64,000 nucleotides of DNA, from positions 310,001-374,000 of the forward strand of contig JAESUZ010005105.1 of the NCBI GenBank assembly GCA_017311185.1. Direction: 5' to 3'. The position numbers and the translations under genes were made by a program. The stretch comes from Proteles cristata cristata (Eukaryota > Chordata > Mammalia > Carnivora > Hyaenidae). A model generated the notes under the pieces. It saw only the letters and a program-made list of their open reading frames with translations. It was not told the origin of the DNA and did not search any database. Below, in pieces: positions 58,691 to 64,000 of this stretch (position 1 is the first letter of the stretch; every line of letters begins with the position of its first letter).

Positions 58691-59179
58691 AATAAATGCC
58701 AGTTTACCACCTCTACATGAGGTGTCAATTATACAGATCTGACTGCCTAAGCTGAACTCTTTTTATAAGTTTCATATAGCTTAACAATATATGATAGTAG
58801 ATGCTTTTAATATTTATACATTATTTCCTCAGAGTTTGAATTAATTTTGCTCCAACAATTCTAATGAAACCACCTCTCCCTTCCTGATTAGATATAATCT
58901 GACTAGGTATCACTTAATATCACTTAAACCTCACACTATAATTACTCATACTATTTCTTCTGCTTCCATCCAAGACCTGTCATCATTTTTTCATTTATTC
59001 ACTCAACAATTATTGAGTGCCAGGTACTCTTTATGAACAGATAGGACAAAATTTCTGGACTCATGGAAGTTGTATTCCACCCTCAAAAAGGAAAAAGATG
59101 ATGCTTATATGTAAATAGGACCTCCCAAATTCACTCTTACTCTTAGTCTCTAGTACCCTTCTTTAAGTATGGCCTTCTT
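58691..59179. other. Intergenic with a possible old repeat
   Basis: 58985-59110 (TCACTCAACAATTATTGAGT, then GAACAGATAGGACAAAAT) resembles a widespread old mammalian repeat whose family I cannot fix. The remainder is unassigned. Confidence 0.35.
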
Positions 59180-60005
59180 GGAAAATAAAAATAAGTATAC
59201 TAACATTGATGAGGAATGTCAAAGGAACAGAGAAAGCAAGTGAGAGCTTCCAATGACCAAAGTTGGAACAATTTGGGTAACAAAATAAATAAAATAGTAT
59301 TAGATAATAACCCAAAGTATAAAATAAATATCCAAGAATTCATACTGATATAAATAAATGATTGAATAAATTAATAAAGAAGGAAGAAAAGACATATCTT
59401 CTGTGCAGAAGTATTCCAAATAATTTATCTAGACATTCCATAACTTTACAGTGGAAAAACTGACTGTCTCTTAGTCAGGTGATCTAGATCAACAGCAGCC
59501 ATCATAAGTCATGTTGAAAGTATCTATTTTAGCATATGATGTGATAAAAATGCTACTGTACCTCTGAGGTCTTCCTCCCAAGAGCATCAGACAAATTCTT
59601 ATAGTGGGGAATCCAATAAAATATCTGACCAACAATCCTTATAACTGTCAAGGTCTTCAAATATAAGGAAAATGAGAGAAACGGTCACAGTGGGGACCCT
59701 AAAGATAACATGACAACTAAATGTAATGTGGTATCCTAAATGAGGTCCTGGAATGGGGAAAAAAAAAAAAAAAAAACACCACATATTGAAAGGTGAAAAC
59801 TCAGAAAATATGAACAAACTGGATTTTATTTAAAAATAATATATCAGAATTGGTTCATTAACAAATGCATCATACTAACATAACATATTAATAATAGGGG
59901 GAATGGACATATATATGAGAACCAGCTATACTACCTACTCAATTTTTCTGTAAATCTAAAACTGTTCTAAAAAAAATAAGGTCTATTAAAAAATAAATAT
60001 GATTA
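59180..60005 (+). mobile_element. Ancient L1M 3' UTR
   Basis: GCATCAGACAAATTCTTATA, AACTGTCAAGGTCTTCAAAT, TGACAACTAAATGTAATGTG and the terminal TTTTTCTGTAAATCTAAAAC occur in the order of the L1MC/MD/ME 3' UTR. A 19-nt A run at 59759-59777 lies inside. Confidence 0.65.
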
Positions 60006-60734
60006 ATCCTCAAATTAAATGACAGCTATTTTCTCCATGCTGGAAAAATGTACAGCTACTTAAATGATAGATTTGAAAGAAAATTCAAACATCTCTTTTA
60101 CAGGCTACTCAACAAAAGGATGCCATTCAACTCCATTGTTCCATTTCTCTCTTTCTTTTCTTTATCCTACTGATGACCTGTGTTCAATCTCCTGTTGCAT
60201 TTTCCTCACCATCTTCACTAGTATTTCTGGGATGACCTCTTAAACAGCTATCAAATTCTTGTTCTTAAAGGTAGCAACAAAGGATCTTTATTAGTCTCTC
60301 AGACCCAGGACCCTCAGGGAATGTATTATTTGTCAGCACAATTGATCCCAAAGTGGCTGCTCTGAAGAGAGAAAAATGTTTACTTTGGATAGTAAAAAAC
60401 CTCCAAAAAAAAAAAAAAGTTCCCCAGAAAGCTAATGTCTCTTGCTCAAGCCATCACTTCTCCTAAAAAGAGAAAGTTCTAGAAATTCTCTAGCCTTCAA
60501 CACGTTTTATATATAGTTTAATAAATATTTGAATACACATACGTCCCACATTTTGCTCTGCAGTATACAAAATACAACAAAGTAAATCTGCCCCAGGACA
60601 ACAAAATAATATATAAAATATACAGCTGTGAAAAGTTAACAAAACAAGAAATTTCACAAGACAACATACATTGAAGTACACAGATCATTTGTACTTTGAA
60701 TACAGAAGGGAGTCAAGTGAAATAGTAATTGCAT
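60006..60734. other. Intergenic, nothing recognised
   Basis: AT-rich, with a 14-nt A run near 60405. No gene. Confidence 0.4.
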
Positions 60735-61205
60735 TTCTGCTATTTACTATGTGCTGGGCATCATTCTAAAAAATATGTACAGTAATAACAGTAATTAAAA
60801 TCCATATATATTATACCTTATTATCATCAATATAGTAGTAGTAGTAACAACAAACCACCATTATCATTCTTGTATTGCAGATAAAGGAACTCAGGCACAG
60901 TACCTAAAACACACAACTAATAGATAGAAAAGCTGAGATCTGGAAGCACGTGGGTAGCTCAGTCAGTTACGTGACTGACTTTGGCTCAGGTCATGATCTA
61001 AGTTTGTGAGTTTAAGCCCACTTTGGATCCTCTGTCCCTCTCTCTCTCTGCCCCTCCCCTATTCATGCTCTCTCTTTCTGTCTCTATCTCCCTCTCAAAA
61101 ATAAACATTTTTTAAAAAGCAATTAAAAAAAAAGTTAAGCTCTGAACCCAGGTAATCTGGATCCAGAGTCGATATATGTCCAGAACACAATACTATTAAT
61201 CCATT
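60735..61205 (-). mobile_element. MIR, antisense, split by a SINE
   Basis: The antisense MIR order is seen: TTACTATGTGCTGGGCATCA, ATAAAGGAACTCAGGCACAG, then after the SINE CTCTGAACCCAGGTAATCTG and GGATCCAGAGTC. Confidence 0.7.
60943..61131 (+). mobile_element. Feliform SINE nested in MIR
   Basis: GGAAGCACGTGGGTAGCTCA head, shortened middle, CT tract and an A-rich tail. The target duplication is not clear. Confidence 0.85.
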
Positions 61206-61615
61206 CTGGCAGGCCCTGTGAAGAGACAGAACTCTCCTTAGACCCAGAAAAAGAACTAAAAAGGTTAAAAAGTAAGCAGAGAGAATTTCTTATACCAACA
61301 ACAACAACAAAACTAAAACTAAAACAAACAAAAAAAAAACTGGATTAAACAAATTAATGAGACTATGTTTCAAAACTCTTGGGTAAATCTTGTACATTAA
61401 GCAAAATCCCTAAGCAACATGTTTAAGGCAGATATAAAAATTAGAAATAATTAATGATATTTACTGACTAATGAGGCAAAATTAGAAATAATTAGTGACA
61501 TTGACTGATTGATTAATATGAAGTGAGAGGTAAGCAAAGTCTACATCACTTGTAGAGTTTAAATTTCGATGACTGGAAATACACTGCTCTTGACACAGAC
61601 AGTTTACATAGAGAA
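61206..61615. other. Intergenic with a local tandem duplication
   Basis: A 41-bp unit beginning AATTAGAAATAATTA is repeated with substitutions at about 61440-61480 and 61481-61520. No gene. Confidence 0.45.
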
Positions 61616-64000
61616 TCATAAACCCTCCAATTCTATTCTTCAAACTTGTTTCATCTAGGACTTTTGCTATTACATATAAATTTTAAAATCCATCTTATTA
61701 GATTCTCCTTGAAAGAAAAGTCTGTAGGAATTTTGATTGGGACTGTGAAGACTCTACATTGTCAATTTGGGGAGAATTGGAATCCTAACACTCTTAAGTC
61801 TTCTGATCCATTAACATGTTCCATGTCTCCTGAGGCCTTCTGTAATCCTCCTACCATGATTTATAGTTTCAAACATTCAAAAATGGCACTTTTGTTAGAT
61901 TTATCCCTAAGTAATTTGTGTTTTTATGTGATTTTATGGAAACTGTGCCTTTTATTTTCTAACTGTGCATTGTTATGGATTGCAATTGATGTTTATCAAT
62001 TGTTACTGTCCTGAGCTCACTTTGTAGCTTGTTACTGTCCTAAGCTCACTTATTAGTTTCAGTATCTACTTTATATTTCCCTTTGATTTTCTATATTGAT
62101 GATCATGTCATCAGAAAATAAAAACTATTTTAATGCCTAATTTCTATTTGGCATGGCTTTTGTATTTTCCTGCACTAATCAAGTCCATTATTACAATGTT
62201 GAATAGAAATGATGAGACAAGACAACCATATCTTGTTCCTAAATCACAAGGGGGGGGACGTCATTCAGTCTTTCATCATTGGGGATGATGATATGGGTGT
62301 TTTTTAGATGCTTTTATCATAAGGCTAGTGGTGTTGCTGTTGTTATTTATCATTGTAATTTCAGTTGCCTCTACTAGAGAATCTCAACGGGAGCTAACTG
62401 CCTGACTGTCTCCCTTCTTCCACCAGACCCTGCCTCTGAATATGCTGGGAACCTCTTAGCACATGCCACGAACTCTTCACTATTTAAATATCTATTTGTT
62501 GTCGACAAATAGAGCTTTTATCCTAGATATGAATGATGTACTCGTACCTGTTTTCCTGATTCAACAGGTTATACTCTTGTAAAATAAAAATAAAACCCAA
62601 ATATGAAAACAAAAATCTCTTCCTAGCCTGCTAGCGTTTGAAAATGAGTATGTGTTGCATTTTGTCAGATGCTGGTCCCATGTATATATACTTAAAAAAT
62701 ATTTTTTTTCTTAGTCTGATAATATGCAACTTTTTTGGTTAATTTTTGTATGTTCAATCAACTTTGTGTAATTGGGATGTACCCCCAGTTAATTACAATG
62801 TATTTTATTTACATATATTACTAGATTTCATTTACTTTAATTTTACAAAAGACTTGTTTCATATATTCATAAAGGATACTGGTCTATAGTATCCTTTCTT
62901 CCAATGTCTATTTTATTTGCTGTAACAGTAATTCTTACCTCAAAATAAGTTGGAATGTATTTCCTCATATTTATTTTCTGAAAGACTTGTGCAAATTTGG
63001 TATTATTTCTCCCTTAAATGTTCAGTAGCATTCACCAGTGAAGCCATCTGGAACTAGAATTTTCTGTGTGGAGTGGTTTTTAACTATGAATTCAATTGGT
63101 TTAGGAATCACAGAGTTCTTCAAGTTATCTGTTTCTTCTCAGTTAAGCTTTGGTAATTTGTGTCTTTTGATGCAAATGATAAAGGGATTTTCCATTTCAT
63201 CTAATTTGTTGGAATTATCACCATGAATCCCTCATAATATACGCAGGAGCTGTGGTAATGTATTCTCTTTTGATACTAATATTAGTAATTCTCCCACCTC
63301 CCTTTTTTTCCTGTTCAGTCTCACTAGAGATTTATTGATTTTATTGTTCATTTGTTCTTTACAAATATCTAATTTTTGTTTCGTTGATTTTTATCTATAA
63401 TTTTTCTGTACTATATTTCACTGAGTCCTGGCAATATCATTTTTATTTTTCTTCTGCTTACTTGGTGTTTGATTTGATTTTCTTTTGCAGTTTCTTAAAG
63501 TGAAAGTGTGCATCACTGACATGGAGGAGGGCAGTTGCGGGGATGAGCACTGGGTGTTACATGGAAACCAACTTGACAACAAACTATTTGTAAAAAAAAA
63601 AAAAAAGCGTGCATCATTAAATTTAGATCTGTATTCACTTTCAATACAGTAATAGAAGGGTATTAAATTTCTCACTGAGTATATTTTAGCAACATCCTAA
63701 AACTTTAATATGTGCTATTTTTATTGTAATTCTGTTCAAAATACTTTGTTATTTTCCTGTGTTATTTGGAAATATATTCCTTGTTTTTCAAATATTGAAG
63801 GATTTTCCATATGTTGTTTGGTTACTGTTTCTAGTTTAACTCCACTGTAGTCAGACAACATACTTCTTATCATTTCAGTCTTTTTATTGAGACTCATTTT
63901 GTGGCCCAGAATATGTTTATCTTGGTGAACAATTGATATGTACTTGAAAAACACATACAATGAAGCTGTTATATAGTAGATTGCCTTATAAATGCCAATC
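61616..64000 (-). mobile_element. Ancient L1 ORF2, antisense, running off the window
   Basis: On the - strand much of 61630-62340, 62620-63500 and 63610-63960 reads as diverged L1 ORF2; the endonuclease and RT regions are both represented. 62370-62600 is not L1-like and may be a separate insert. A 23-bp unit is tandemly duplicated at 62000-62022 and 62029-62051. Stops are everywhere. The element continues past the window end. Confidence 0.65.
63516..63603 (+). mobile_element. Tiny L1 insertion (about 88 bp) in the older L1
   Basis: Only the last part of an L1 3' UTR (GGATGAGCACTGGGTGTTAC ... CTATTTGT) plus a roughly 15-nt A-tail. The 13-bp repeats 63503-63515 and 63604-63616 differ at one base. 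Confidence 0.88.

Noticed and set aside
1..64000. A previously undescribed multi-gene system
   Set aside because: Apart from three OR genes, the coding potential is all retroelement-derived or chance. Nothing else forms a coherent gene set.

Overview
The window is a mammalian nuclear segment, and its repeats point to a feliform carnivore, most likely a cat. More than two dozen copies of a tRNA-Lys-derived carnivore SINE (CAN-SINE, SINEC_Fc-like) are present, starting GGGGCGCCTGGGTGGCTCAG and carrying the B-box GGTTCGAGCC. A near full-length L1 of carnivore type is also present. There are no bacterial or viral-genome features. The DNA is AT-rich and gene-poor.

The only convincing intact genes are three single-coding-exon olfactory receptor genes of the OR6C subfamily, all on the + strand at 15034-15972, 42217-43149 and 55045-55983. 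This looks like part of the OR6C tandem cluster. Each has the full seven-helix receptor layout and diagnostic OR motifs. Each also has a pyrimidine-rich splice-acceptor-like sequence 25-54 nt before the ATG, as expected for OR genes with spliced non-coding 5' exons. They are parallel receptors, each normally expressed alone in an olfactory neuron, not a pathway.

Layout: 1-3.5 kb is unassigned DNA with a complex microsatellite. 3.5-8 kb holds two ancient L1 fragments riddled with SINEs. 8-11.2 kb holds an LTR-like segment and an internally deleted L1M with a GC-rich repetitive 5' end. 11.4-16 kb leads up to and includes the first OR gene. 16-27 kb is mostly quiet, with a tRNA-Tyr half retro-insertion, a 494-bp solo LTR and an L2 fragment. 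27-29.5 kb holds L1 3' fragments and one unidentified block. 30-37.1 kb is a 7.1-kb L1 with target-site duplications, a broken ORF1, and an ORF2 broken by one stop, one SINE and one frameshift. 37-43 kb includes the second OR gene. 43.8-49.5 kb is a dense repeat block with a PCOLCE-like processed pseudogene whose tail has become a GAAA microsatellite. 50-56 kb includes the third OR gene. 56-64 kb holds ancient L1, L2 and MIR remnants.

I found no previously undescribed multi-gene system. The most distinctive signals are retrotransposition by-products: the tRNA half with a 19-bp duplication, several very short L1 insertions, the SINE-in-L1 nest, and acceptor-like pyrimidine tracts in the L1 5' UTR. 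Family names for repeats come from recognition by eye and were not checked with RepeatMasker.
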